Positions 11,950 to 23,689 of a DNA stretch of 64,000 nucleotides are shown here, in pieces. Source of the DNA: Xiphophorus maculatus. Taxonomy: Eukaryota; Chordata; Actinopteri; Cyprinodontiformes; Poeciliidae. Every line of letters begins with the position of its first letter. Within the stretch, counting starts at the first letter, position 1. The translations under genes and the position numbers were made by a program. The notes below the pieces were generated by a model. The model made no database searches and had not been told where the DNA came from. It was given only the letters and a program-made list of their open reading frames with translations. Location: contig NC_036447.1 in assembly GCF_002775205.1 (NCBI RefSeq), forward strand, positions 21,620,501 through 21,684,500, read 5' to 3'.

Positions 11950-13310
11950 CTTTCACATCTATTGGCACCACTGGTAAAAATATGTGAAAGGATTTTTCCT
12001 TTCACATATTGATCTAATCTTATTAAACAATGATCTAATCTTATTTTTTAAAAACCCAACCTTTGATCTGAGTACCTTAATTAAAGGAACTTCCTCTGGT
12101 AATCAGCGACTTCCTGTTACCTTGGGTCATAAACATGATGTGATTTTTCTTATGCTTCAAAATGGGAAAGACAAGAAAACATGCCTTTTAAAAAGGGAAG
12201 ACATGTCTATAAGTCAGAAAATGTTTAGTAGAAAAGGGCTACCTGTCCAAGACTACAGTTAGAGAATAAATTTTCTGTGCTGTAAAAAAGTATTTGCACC
12301 CAGTTTAACTAGCCACAGCCAGGGCCAATTACTGCCGGACGTGTAAAAGCAGAAAAGTACTTAAATAAACCGATCTCAAGGACTCAAAAAGAAGCATATC
12401 ATACTCCGAAATAAGACAGAAAACTTAAAGACCAGATTTGAAACAAAGTCTTTGACATTTCTCTGTCTGGAAAGCTTTATAAAACCCAAAACCAAAGCAC
12501 ACCAGCAAGTCCACCTCTGAACAGTTCAAAACCAACCAAGTCAATGTTTTGAAGTGGCCTAGTCAAAGTCCAGTCTTAAGTCATTGAGAAGCTGTTGGTC
12601 AACCGAGACCATTCATGCTTACACCACGCAGGACACAACCTCTTGTTAGCTTGAGAGTGTAATTTTTTGCAAACTTGTTAACATAGTCCAGGTTGTTTTG
12701 TTTGATTACATTTATTTAATGATCCAAACCCAAATGTTAGAGCCATAAATAGGAAATATTTAAGTTATTTGGTGAGGGGTTTGTCTTTTTATATTATTAT
12801 ATTTAGTTAAGAAGATCGATATTTGTTCAGGCCATTTTTATTCTGAAATGTAGTTTTATTTTGAAAGGCTTAATTCCTGTCGGGCAGGATATTGTATTAA
12901 AAAACACTGACAGATTGCATAGACACGGCGCAATACAGTTTTTGACCATGTAGGCTTTGTAATTTTTTGTTTTAAAAAAAGGAATTGTAAAACTGATTTA
13001 TCGTCATTTTGGTATTTGCATTTTTTTTTTACAGATAAAGAATTTTTTGTTAAATTCACGGTTTGCACGCGTCCTTTACTTCCAGTGTCTAAGGAATGGC
13101 ACAGATATTGGATCTGTTGCCCTAACACCAAATAAACCAATCAGGGAGTAACTGAGACTGTGGCAAACAAGGCTAGACAAGGAAGGAAGAGGGAACGGTA
13201 AAGGAGGTGAAAAAACCCCCATAAATGATCCCCAAAAATCATTAACATTACATCTTACAATATGGCTTTTTACACACATTTACCATGGGTGCCAATAATT
13301 GTACTGGAGC
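11950..13310. mobile_element. DNA transposon copy with a nested Tc1-like relic
   Basis: Ends are attggcaccactggtaaaaa (11961-11980) and, inverted, acatttaccatgggtgccaa (about 13276-13295), the same family as 8475-9315. Inside, 12270-12660 resembles the 5' part of a common fish Tc1-like transposon (gtaaaaaagtatttgcaccc followed by a decayed frame). The frames are broken and no intact transposase remains. Confidence 0.5.
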
Positions 13311-14553
13311 TTCTCCTGGGGAAGATAAAACATGTTGTCTTACAGATGTGGATCTCTAGTGAAGCAGTGTGTGGCCTCTTTGATCAATGGTGTCAAACAT
13401 TACAGAGGTTTAATCCCGATTTCCCCACAACAGACGCGGTCAGCTGACAGCGCCGACCTTCAGCCGTACGAGCAGAGCAGGCGGCGTGGTTTCTTTTCGT
13501 AACGGAGTTTACGAGCTGTGAGACACGCCAGCCTGGCTTTCCGCTGCATGTACAGAGGTCACAACCTTCTTACGATAAGGCATTTCATCGCTAACCAGAG
13601 AAACCGCTCATACTTGAACCCATAAATAATTTACAGAAGCTGAAAAGAGGCGGTGGAGACACATCTGATAACACTCCTAAACCGCCTCACTCGCTCTGGC
13701 CTCCTTTCAAAGAAGGCAGCCAGAGTCAAATCGGCGGCCTACCAAGCCCTTCCTCAAAACATCCATTTCTTCTGGAATCATTAACTCTTTATCTCGCTGC
13801 TTGGCCAATCAGCGAGCACTCGTTCAGATGTTTTTCCTGCCTACTGAATCACGCCACTGGACTCTAAAAGCCCTTTCACCCACCGCAAAATCCAGATCGA
13901 TAAAAGTAAATGAACCGAGGATTCCTTTGATCGTTTGTTTGGCTTTTTCATCAATAACCATGTTTGTTTAGCCTCCTGACTTACCTCATCTGCTGCTGTG
14001 TCTTCCTCCCCGCTGCCCCACATCATCACTTGTACAATGTCCAACCAAAACTTCTTCTTCTTCTTTTTTTTTAACACATTCACTTATTTTAGCCTTGATA
14101 TCAGCTTCTTTTCCTATTCATCACCCATCTATGGTTAAGCGAGGTTGCTCATTGGAGCCGGGATGTTTCAATGTCTCCAAATGTATATGGTGGTATGTTT
14201 AAAGCTATACAGAAGTAGTGAGTTTGTGTGAATATGGCGTAATGTATTCAGAAAAGCCCTTGTGATGAGAAGCTCTGTGTTTTGTAATATTTCTGTATGG
14301 GGTGTAATAAATTATTCTGCGGTACAACGGTACTTTCTATGGGAAAAAACCTTCAAATGTGACGGTCTTTGTAAGTATTTATCTCCAACTAAATTATTGT
14401 ACTTTTCTTTTTCTTTGCAATTTGTAGATAGATATGATGACAAGGTATTGGTAATAATGAAAGTGAACTGTTTCATCATCAGTCCGACGCATCTTATTGA
14501 TGTATATACTGTACGTTTGTTGATAAACAGCTTACTTTATTTTGTATATGACC

Positions 14554-14559
14554 AATAAA
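14554..14559 (+). other. distal polyadenylation signal, candidate end of mafg 3' UTR
   Basis: AATAAA in the context tatgaccaataaacatg, after a long T-rich untranslated-looking stretch. Assignment to mafg is inference. Confidence 0.3.
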
Positions 14560-14739
14560 CATGTTTTAAAATGCATTACAGTGTTTGTGTCCTGCAGATG
14601 TCCACAACATGGAGTCGGTTGTGGAAGTAGTGCATAGCAGGGAAATGGAAAACAAATCTGGTAGGGTTTTCATAATCTTTCTAAAAATGCAAATCTGAAA
14701 AGTGAATCAATGCTTTGTGGAACAAAATTTTGCAGTATT

Positions 14740-15010
14740 TACAGCTGCAAGGCTTTGGACCGTATGTCTCTACCTGCTTTATAAACTAGATCAAGTTCAG
14801 TCAGATTATATAGGAAGCGTCTGTGAACAACGCTTCTCAAATCTCATCCTCAATCAGGTTTAGGTCTGGTCTTTGACTAGGTCATTCTAGCATATCAATA
14901 TGTTTTAATCTGAATTGTTCTATTGTAGCTGTGGCTGCCTTTTCAGGACCATTGTTCTGCTGGAGGATGACACCATGTCAAGTGTTGTGTTGCTCCTAAA
15001 TAAAACTGTC
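14740..15010. mobile_element. relic of a fish DNA transposon
   Basis: The words ggtttaggtctggtctttgac, taggtcattctagcat and ccattgttctgctggagg match the reverse-strand interior of a transposon family that is very frequent in fish genomes. A second fragment with the same words is at 39045-39160. Both are short and not coding. Confidence 0.55.
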
Positions 15011-15192
15011 GGAGGAAAGGGGGTTGAATTCTGAATTCATCACAGTTTTATTTGTAAATAAATATGAAACTCATATATGCAGCTGCATAGTGACAGCTGG
15101 TAGACCTGTTTCCTTTATAGGAGAAGTATTATGTATTTTTCATTTTATAGCACAATCAGGTAACTATGTTAACTTCAGTTGTTGTAAGAGTG

Positions 15193-15193
<1 letters not shown>

Positions 15194-15249
<56 letters not shown>
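15194..15249. repeat. (AT)n microsatellite
   Basis: About 56 bp of uninterrupted alternating T and A. Open frames reading Tyr-Ile repeats across it are artefacts. Confidence 0.95.
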
Positions 15250-15253
<4 letters not shown>

Positions 15254-18200
15254 GACTTAAAAGAAATTTCACTTTGTAGTTTAATGCCTTGAAATTTCTC
15301 TGGGTTCTCTCTCTGTCCAAAAACATGACTGTTAGCTAAACTGCTCACTGTAAGGATCTGTAAATGTCTCACTTTCTTATCAGACATAATATGTTAAGAA
15401 CATTTTTCTTGCAGCAGGGTGGATAAAAACTTAAAAGGCACAAACACAGACACTATCAAACAACACCCGTTCACAAAACAGTAAAAAAAAAAAAAAAAAA
15501 AAAAAAAGTTTGTGAAATATCAATATAAATACCAATATAAACAAACAGCCTAAATATCAAACATCACGCCCAAAAACATTTAAAATGTATCTTGTCTTTG
15601 TGCAGTAGTGGTCTGACTAATACTACTTAGTACTGAGCACTAAGCTGCTACTATTACTATTTTGGTGATGGAGTGGCGACCCAATGACTGCTGGAGACAG
15701 GCATCAGCCCTCTGTTGACTCTACATGGACAGGTGGAAACAGATGATGAAAGGATGCATCCTTTCAAGTTTACTTCATAATTAAGCATTACTACATGTTA
15801 GGATTTTTCACATTAGATCCAGACAAAATTTATTGAAGTTTTTAACTAAATGTTGAAGAAGTCAAACAGTATATCTGCTTTTGCAAACAGAGTATAATAT
15901 ATGTAAATGATTTATTTTGCAAGCAGTTGCTGTGTCTTAAATTAGTGATGTTATGAGAAGAGCAACATTGCAGGACTGTCTAACAGTCAAAACAATAAGT
16001 GGAAACACCTGACCAGGTTCACTGTTGGTGTTTTCACAAGGATGGATGCAATTACTCACTGTAACCCTTCAGCCTAATGCAAACCCACAATGTGGCTCCT
16101 GTCAAACTCTGTCAGGTGCTCATAATGCAGTGCAATGCATCTACAAGGCATCTTTTTTTGTCTAGTGACCTTCACTCACTGTCTTGGCTGAGCCTCAGAC
16201 TCCAGCAACTATCTGTTACACCAGTGATCCACTCATGTTGCCAGCACTTATGCCCCCTGGTGACCAATCCAGACATGCCAGCTCCTTGAAATTGATGGCA
16301 CCTATTACAGTTCTGCACATGTACAAAGTTATATCCCAGAAAGACTTGGTAAGTATAGATTTTTTTTGTTTTTTGCTTTATTTTTTCCAGCCATCTTGTT
16401 TTTAACTAACATTTAAATGCAAATATTTTCCTAACATTTGACTTTTCTGCTAGTTAGACAAACTAGAACATTAAAACAACCATGGCAGTCATTTTGACCG
16501 CTATGCAATTTGCATGTTTAATTACTTTATCAGGTGTAAAGACAATGATTTTCCTAAAACTGTGTAAATTCTAATAAAGAAAAACAGATTTAGTTTGCAA
16601 AAGATAAGTTAAATACAATATTTTTTTTACCCATGTAGGACACAGGAAATGTTGCTAGTCTATTCCAATTTTCGTAGGCAAGATGAAAACAGAAGGCCTG
16701 CAGGCGGGAAAGTTGACAGCTGTCTGTCAAAAATTATCTCTACTCTCCCTCATAGTTTAAAAACACATCTTTCATCTTAAAAATATATAAATGAAGACAG
16801 AAATTGAGATATTAAAGTATTTTTGTATTTTTGTTAGATTTCTTATAATTGACAAAAAAAATTGTCAATTACAAGTCACTTATATATACAAGCGACATCA
16901 TCATCACTGTTTGATGATGATGTTTGGTAAAAATCTTAATGAATAATTAAAGTTTGTTTATTAAACTAAAACAATTAATATTGGTGTCATTTTCTTTTTT
17001 TGGAAAAACATTGGTTAGCTATAGCTAAATTAAACATCATTATACACTTATAATATTAATTAATTGAGGTTTAAAATAGCTGTTCTGGTAGTTACAGTAG
17101 AGTGACCATCCTAGAGTTACATGGAAATTCTTGTTAAAGCCATTAAAATATTGCAGAGTCACAATTCAGAAGAGTGACAACATACCAGAACTGCTGTTTC
17201 CTTTCAGTAATTGCACAACAAAAGCTGTTTCTCCTGCTGTAATGAGTCAGACAGTCAGAAACACCATGATGAGTCACAGTGTCTCGCAGTCTTTAAAATC
17301 TTCACTGAGGCTTTCTAAAACGCTTTCGCAATTTTTTATCACAACTCAATGTGGTTTGTATATTTTAATATTGTGACTAATTTGAAAAAGATAAGATTTG
17401 TAAATTAAAGCAGTTTTCTCCTGGCTTTTAAATATCTGACATTTAAAACGTAACATGACCAGAAATCCATCTTTTGCTGTTCAGAATTGCAAGTTCCATA
17501 GTTTAGAATAACTTGAATGTTATATGTAGGCAATCGAGCCTATAGCAGGGAGCAAATTAAGATCAGGTTCTCCAACTTGGCAGGTTAACAGTATCCGCTT
17601 CTGTTTTCTGAAAAGTTTTCATGCTTTATTTATTTTGAGCCGCCCCTTGCTTTGGATGGCTGACCCCAGCAGCTGCAGTTCTTGCATGAACGGTAAACCG
17701 AATGAACCCCTTCTGCTGCCCCACAGATGGATGGATGGACACCGAGGGAGAGTTTCATAAATCACAAATTATGATTTAAAGCATGTCATTAATGTCAAAT
17801 ATTTCATTATTTCTTTGTATTCTCACATTAGGTGGCCATAATACATAAAAAAAAATCTTAATTATTTTGTGCACTTTATATTTAACTGCAAAGTTTTGTG
17901 ACTCTCAACTGTGTTTAAAAGAAGGTCTGAGAGCAATCCAGTTGTTTTTAGAACTACCTGAAAACTTTTAATTCAGTGAGAATCACAGGAGGAACAACGT
18001 TTGTATTTCACCTTTAACTAACCAGGAAAAACTCACTGCGGTGAAAAATCTCTGTCATAAAAGGCAGCACCACATGCATGGGTTTTGACACAATTTCAAC
18101 TTAAACCGTAAACAAGCACCCATTTAAAAGGATCTACAATTATATATATTTATTTCCAAGTCCTTCATGTCAACATAAAAGTGTTCAGAAATACCAGCTC

Positions 18201-19124
18201 CTTGAGGTGTAAGACATTGTCAAGACAATAATGGAGCAGAATACTGAAAAAGTCACTTACCCAGAACAATATAACACTTCAAACAATGAGAAGTTAGACG
18301 TTCTGAGAGTGAAGACAGTGACATAACTTTTATTGCTAGCTTAGGAGTTTTGTTCAATTCAGTAACTTTTTTATAAAAAAAAATTATGATGTACCAGTGG
18401 TTTATTTTTCTGGTGTTATTATTATTTCCTCCTATAAAAATGGTGCAAGCTCTGAAACTGTGTCTAATATACTGCAAAACAGAATAGAATAGAAATATTC
18501 TTTATTGTTCCACAGATGAGAAATTGAGGCGTAACAGCAGCAAAGTGATAGGCAATTGAGGCAGGCAGACAAAGACAAAATTAGAAAATACATAAAAAAA
18601 AAAAAAAATCAAGACTATGTATTTAAATGTCTCTGTAAGTTTCCCTGATTATTACTATTATTATTTGAAGGGATATTGTAAAGTTTGCAGCATTTTACAT
18701 GTGTGAAAGTGTAGTTTTGTTGTGCTGTATCTTTGGATGGTGCCACCTCGTTGGCAGTCCGCTCCGGGTTTTCTCACCGTCCCAGCGGCGTCCAACTGTC
18801 ACCGGCTGTTGCTCCTGGAGGAGAGGCGGGTAAAATGTAAACACTGGTCCTTCACCATGGAGACTTTCTTTAGCTGTTGCTCGATAGACCTCATCCTTTC
18901 TTTCTCGGTAAACCGGAAACCTCTACCAACCCAATTCCTACATGTTGGTGTTTCGAGCTGAGTAGTTGGTCATGAAATAAACAGCTTACCAACACGGAAC
19001 GTTATGTTAGCTAACTTAGCTAGCTGCTACTAGCCGGTGTCAGCTAGCGTTAGCAAACATTAGTGGTGTAGTTTAGTTCTGTTAACACCCTCAGTTACCG
19101 CCTATTGTGTCCTCATGCAACTTG

Positions 19125-22100
19125 ATGGAGAACTACGCAGAGTTTGCACAGCTTTGTCTCTCTAGACTGAAGAAAAATGAGGCAGAAGAGGAGGAACACC
19201 GCAGACCTTTATCAGCATCCTCCCTCATCCAGTTTTATGGACGACCTATCCTCCCTCCACTGGTACGATGCTAGTTTTAAGACAAGTTGTTCTCTGCTCA
19301 TCTCGGTAGCAGTCACTGCTTTATGATCTAGGCTTCTTGTAGCCATTTATTAACATGAAAATGCACAAATACCTTTCGGGGGAAACCGCTCATCGTACAA
19401 TCTGACCAGATGTGAAGTTTACTGCACGGTTAAACATGGTTGAATATTAAAAAGAGCTTGAACGTGCTGTTGCTTCTTAGTTTTATGCTTTGTTTAAGAA
19501 TACCAGTGTGCTTTGTGTTGAAAACAGCTCTCAGGGACACAGAGAGAAGAGATGAGGCGACACAGAGACGAAGCACAGGAAGGTAGAGCCAGCAAAAAGC
19601 TCAAGGATGACTCCAGAATGGCCCATGTGCAAACTATCCTGTACAGCGTTCAGGTAATTATACTGCACAGGGATGCAAAGATAAGGCTATTGCTGGCCAA
19701 CACCAATTTCTTCTTTGAGGTCTGACCTCTAAGAAGAAAAGTGGAAAACATTTTGATGATATTTGCCACAATACTTATTGAAGATTATTGTACGGCAACA
19801 TTATTTAGTTAAGATTTGTAAGGCTGACTGCTTTCAGTTTGTTTTTTTCTGCTCACTGCATCACCATCCACGGCGATTCTTTAAAGATACTTGGATTATA
19901 TGAGTTGAGATACCATTTAGATTTCCTTTGGGATAAAAAAAAAAGTATGTTGAGTTTAATTGAATTAGCACTTTTAATGTGCTTCTGGTTCCTTAAAAGA
20001 GGTCCAACAGAAAATTGAGTGATTACAAAATTACCCTCAGTTATTAAAACGCATATCTAATCTTGATTTGTTTCATACCAAACTCAAAATGATGTGCATT
20101 TAAAGAACATCCAGTTTGTACAGATTGATAAAAGTGAAAGTGTTCAGTTTGGTGCATTTTTGGGGAAACAGAATCAAACCTGTCAGTATTTAACTTGCTG
20201 CTCACCGAGGGGAGAAATAACTTCCTGCTATTTTAAAGAATAAAGTTTTTGAGGACAGTGGAAGCATGAGCGGAGAGGACAATACTTATAGCTTCACTTT
20301 GGTTTAAAACATTAACATTAGGAACATGCGGTGATAGTTACCTCTGCTGGACAATGATGCATAGATTTAAGTTGCCCAGGGACTTTGGGAGTTGCTAAAG
20401 ATTTGCAACAGTAGTTTAATAAAGGTAAAACACCCCAGCAGTCTTTTAAATCAGGTCTCCTATGGGGAAGATAAATCAAGAAAATTACCAGGAACACCAC
20501 AGAGGATTCCTCCTAGGTATCCGAGAAAGATGAATTAACAAGTGCTTCCAGTTGGATAAATGCAGTTTAAACTGGTTTAATTTTACTCCCCAAAATCTTT
20601 GGTTCTTTTCTCATTTTTTCTCTCTCCAAAAGTAATTTTTACACTGGCCAAAAAATATTTTTAATTTAATGCGAAAGCATAAATAGCTTCTAAATCCTCT
20701 GTTATCATAACACTTTAGTGTGAGGGTGAGGATAGCTGTGTTCTTCAGACTGCTGTGGAGGAATTTGTTAAAATGGTATCTACATTTATTCTTTCTCTTT
20801 ATATATTTTGAAGAATTGTCTCCACATACTAGTGTCTGTTTCCTTAAGTTTGTGAATTTGCTTTGAAACCCAGATCATGTTGGAAAGAAACCCCTGTTTG
20901 AAGATATTTTGTTTCAACAGTTTTTATATAATAGAGGTCTAAACAAAATAAAAAACGTATAAAGATTCAGTTTAATGAGGAAATCACTGAGAAATTAGCT
21001 GAAGATTTGAATTAGAGGAATTTTAGCTTGACCAACCGGTTATAAACTACAAAATCTGATCACTTTCTGGTCACTAAATACTCTGAGTGCTAATGGGTTG
21101 CGCTAATAGCAACACTCGTCAGTGTTGAAGTCGTTACTGAAGGAAGAAGCTAAGCTTTTTTAGTTTCAGTGAGATGTTTTTAACAATAAAGGCAGAGAAG
21201 TCTAAAGGTTTAAGAAAACATTTAAAATGCAGCTGTATTCATTTAGGAAACATTTTCACTGGTCATTCATGCAGTTGCAAAAGGTGAGACTTTCAGCAGA
21301 TAACAGGAAGGCTGAACTTATTTCTGCAAAGTTCCTCCATTTTCTGCTCTTTATCTTTTAAACACTGCCATGGAACATTCTGGTTTTGTAATGGGAGTGT
21401 TTTGGATACTGCTAAGTATTGAGAGTCTACATTCTCCATGAAATACACACAGAGACAGCTGTTTACAGTGGTTGTTGCTAACTGTGCTAATTACCAATAA
21501 AATATGCTAAAAACAATTTGAAATGTCAACATTTTATCTTTGTCTTAAATCAGCCAAACCCTGGAGAAAAGCAAAAACACGTATTTTGAACGCTGTTAAT
21601 CTTAAAGAGAAATCAGCTTTGGTTACAAAACTGGTGTTTGACACCATTACAACAACTAAACTCTGATTAGAGCATCTGTCATTTTGTTGCCTTTTATGAC
21701 ATTGTTAAAAGAACTTTTCCTTCGGTCTAATTACTGTATTTTGTTTGTCTTGTCTGTGCAGCTGAGAAAGACACCAACACTGCAGGATTTACTCCAAGAA
21801 ACGGAGACTAAATTTGAGTTTCCACACTTGCATAACAACAGCAGGTTCTCCATGTCCTGCAGTGATGTTTCCGTTGGAACCAGGGAAAGTCTTTCACCAG
21901 GACCTGCCGGGAAATTAAAGAATGGCATCGCCCAACCTCCAAAGATTTCCACAGCATACAGTGCCTTTCTTCCTTCAAGTATGCCGCCTCAGCAAAGTTT
22001 CCAGGAAGAATACCTTACTGAGAGACTGGACAGCCAACAAGGATTACAGCCATGTTCCTTTAATACTGCAAGCCACCAGTCACTATCCTCAGGTTATATC

Positions 22101-23592
22101 ACTTGTGAGAATCAAGAAAACGCCACAGCTGATTCTGTCCGGACGATTGACGTCTGGACGACAGAAGAAACGAACAACAATAGCGGCTTTTTCCTTCACA
22201 GCACCTCAAATACAATTGCCAAGATGCCTGATATTATCAGCCATCCTCCCATAGATGGAGAGGAGCTAGAGAGGACTGGACTCGAGTCGTTCTTTTGCAT
22301 AAACATAATGGGACCTAAAGATCTGTGTAGCACCTCATTTCACATCAATTCACAGAGATGTGATCCTTTAAGAGCTGAACAGCCTGAATTCAGTCGTCCA
22401 CACAGTCGGAACAAAGAGGTTGACATTCCTTTTACAGCCCAACTAAATCCTGCCAGGAATAGCAGCACAGAAACAAATGACGGATCACTTGCTTCATCAG
22501 AAAAAAACAGCCTGTCAGACAATGCAGATTTACAGCGGTCGCTAAATCTGACAGAAGTCGTCCATGTTCAGAAACCCCCCAGCAACGCGGAGGCAGAACC
22601 TGCAGACATTGAGATTGACGTCGCTGACTTAAAGCAACCCAAGGAGTCTCGTCCTCTGAGCCTCCAGGCTTTGCTGAAGAAGTCTCAGGAGTATCGGCGG
22701 CGCCAGCGGATGCTGAGGAACCAAGCCAAAAACACTAAAATGCACCAGGAGAGAATTCAGGAGAAGCCAAAAGGGCGAGCAGAGGAGCCGAGCCTTTCTG
22801 ACAAGGAGAACGAGGAGTTACATCACAAGGGCGCTGTTACAGTAGAGGGCAAAAAGACTAAGGAGGGGAGAGGCACTCTTATCTGGTCGGAGAAACCCTC
22901 GCCTCAGAAACCCTGGAAAACAAACAGGATTGAGTGCGAAGGCGTAGCAGAAGATGGAAAAGCCATGGAACGCCTCAGCATTGAAGAAGAGACATTCTTA
23001 AAAAACAAGCTGAACAGTTCTCAAGAGGTCATAGCGACACCTAAACAGGTCAGTGTTTTGATTCAGCAGCAGCAGTCTTTGATGAAAACCTCCCTTATCC
23101 AAGGAGCGTTTTATGAGCCACTTTGTCTGCCGTCTTTTCATGGCGGAGTCGAGAAGTACCGTTCTGTTCCAATCCCAAGCTTCTGTCTGAGTCCCGTTCC
23201 CTGCAAAAATAAAACAGACGATGCTGCAGGAACACCAGAACCCAAATCAGATTCCAGTTCTGACTTTAACGAGGTCAGAGTTAAGGACTTAAACCTCGAT
23301 TGCCAACAGAGCCCAACGGAGGTTCCTTCTGGGAATGTCATCGTTGGAGACGATGCCACAAGCGTGTTCGCCAAAGGTTCGCTGCACATCGATCAGCTCG
23401 AGTCCAACCTGTGCAGTCTGAAGGTACTGATCTCAGATCTGGAGTCCACAGTCAAAGAGAACTTGGACGATCGCCGGGAACCTGACTGCAGCGTGCAAAG
23501 TGATGAGAACCTTGAGAGCAGCAAGGACTATGAGCAAATCGAAAACGCTGGTCCGGATGATTCCTCCTGCTGTTTGGAGGACACACAGGATG

Positions 23593-23689
<97 letters not shown>

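Larger units (their letters stand above)
6969..14580 (+). other. candidate long 3' UTR of mafg, interrupted by transposon copies
   Basis: No coding sequence is supported here. A proximal AATAAA is at 7388-7393. A distal one at 14554-14559 ends a T/TA-rich tract (tttgtatatg) typical of a 3' UTR end. Mammalian MAFG has a multi-kilobase 3' UTR, so use of the distal signal is plausible but not shown by the sequence. Recognisable insertions are at 7412-7776, 8475-9315, from 10783, and 11950-13310. Confidence 0.35.
14580..19100. other. intergenic region between mafg and ccp110
   Basis: No gene is supported. It contains a transposon relic (14740-15010), an AT microsatellite, a poly-A run at 15483-15507, an AT-rich palindrome near 16850-16877 (ttgacaaaaaaaattgtcaa), copies of a fish interspersed repeat at 15655-15745 and 17636-17745, and a possible retrotransposon tail at 18481-18612 ending in an A run. 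The block 18720-19100 is richer in G and C and contains gctagcgttagc-type words; it is the likely promoter and 5' UTR of ccp110. Confidence 0.5.

Noticed and set aside
15024-15260. Small protein with Tyr-Ile repeats on either strand
   Set aside because: Translation of an (AT)n microsatellite.
18722-18961. Open frame of 79 codons just upstream of ccp110
   Set aside because: It could be an upstream exon, but no donor joins it in frame to 19125. The ATG at 19125 already gives the conserved CP110 N-terminus.
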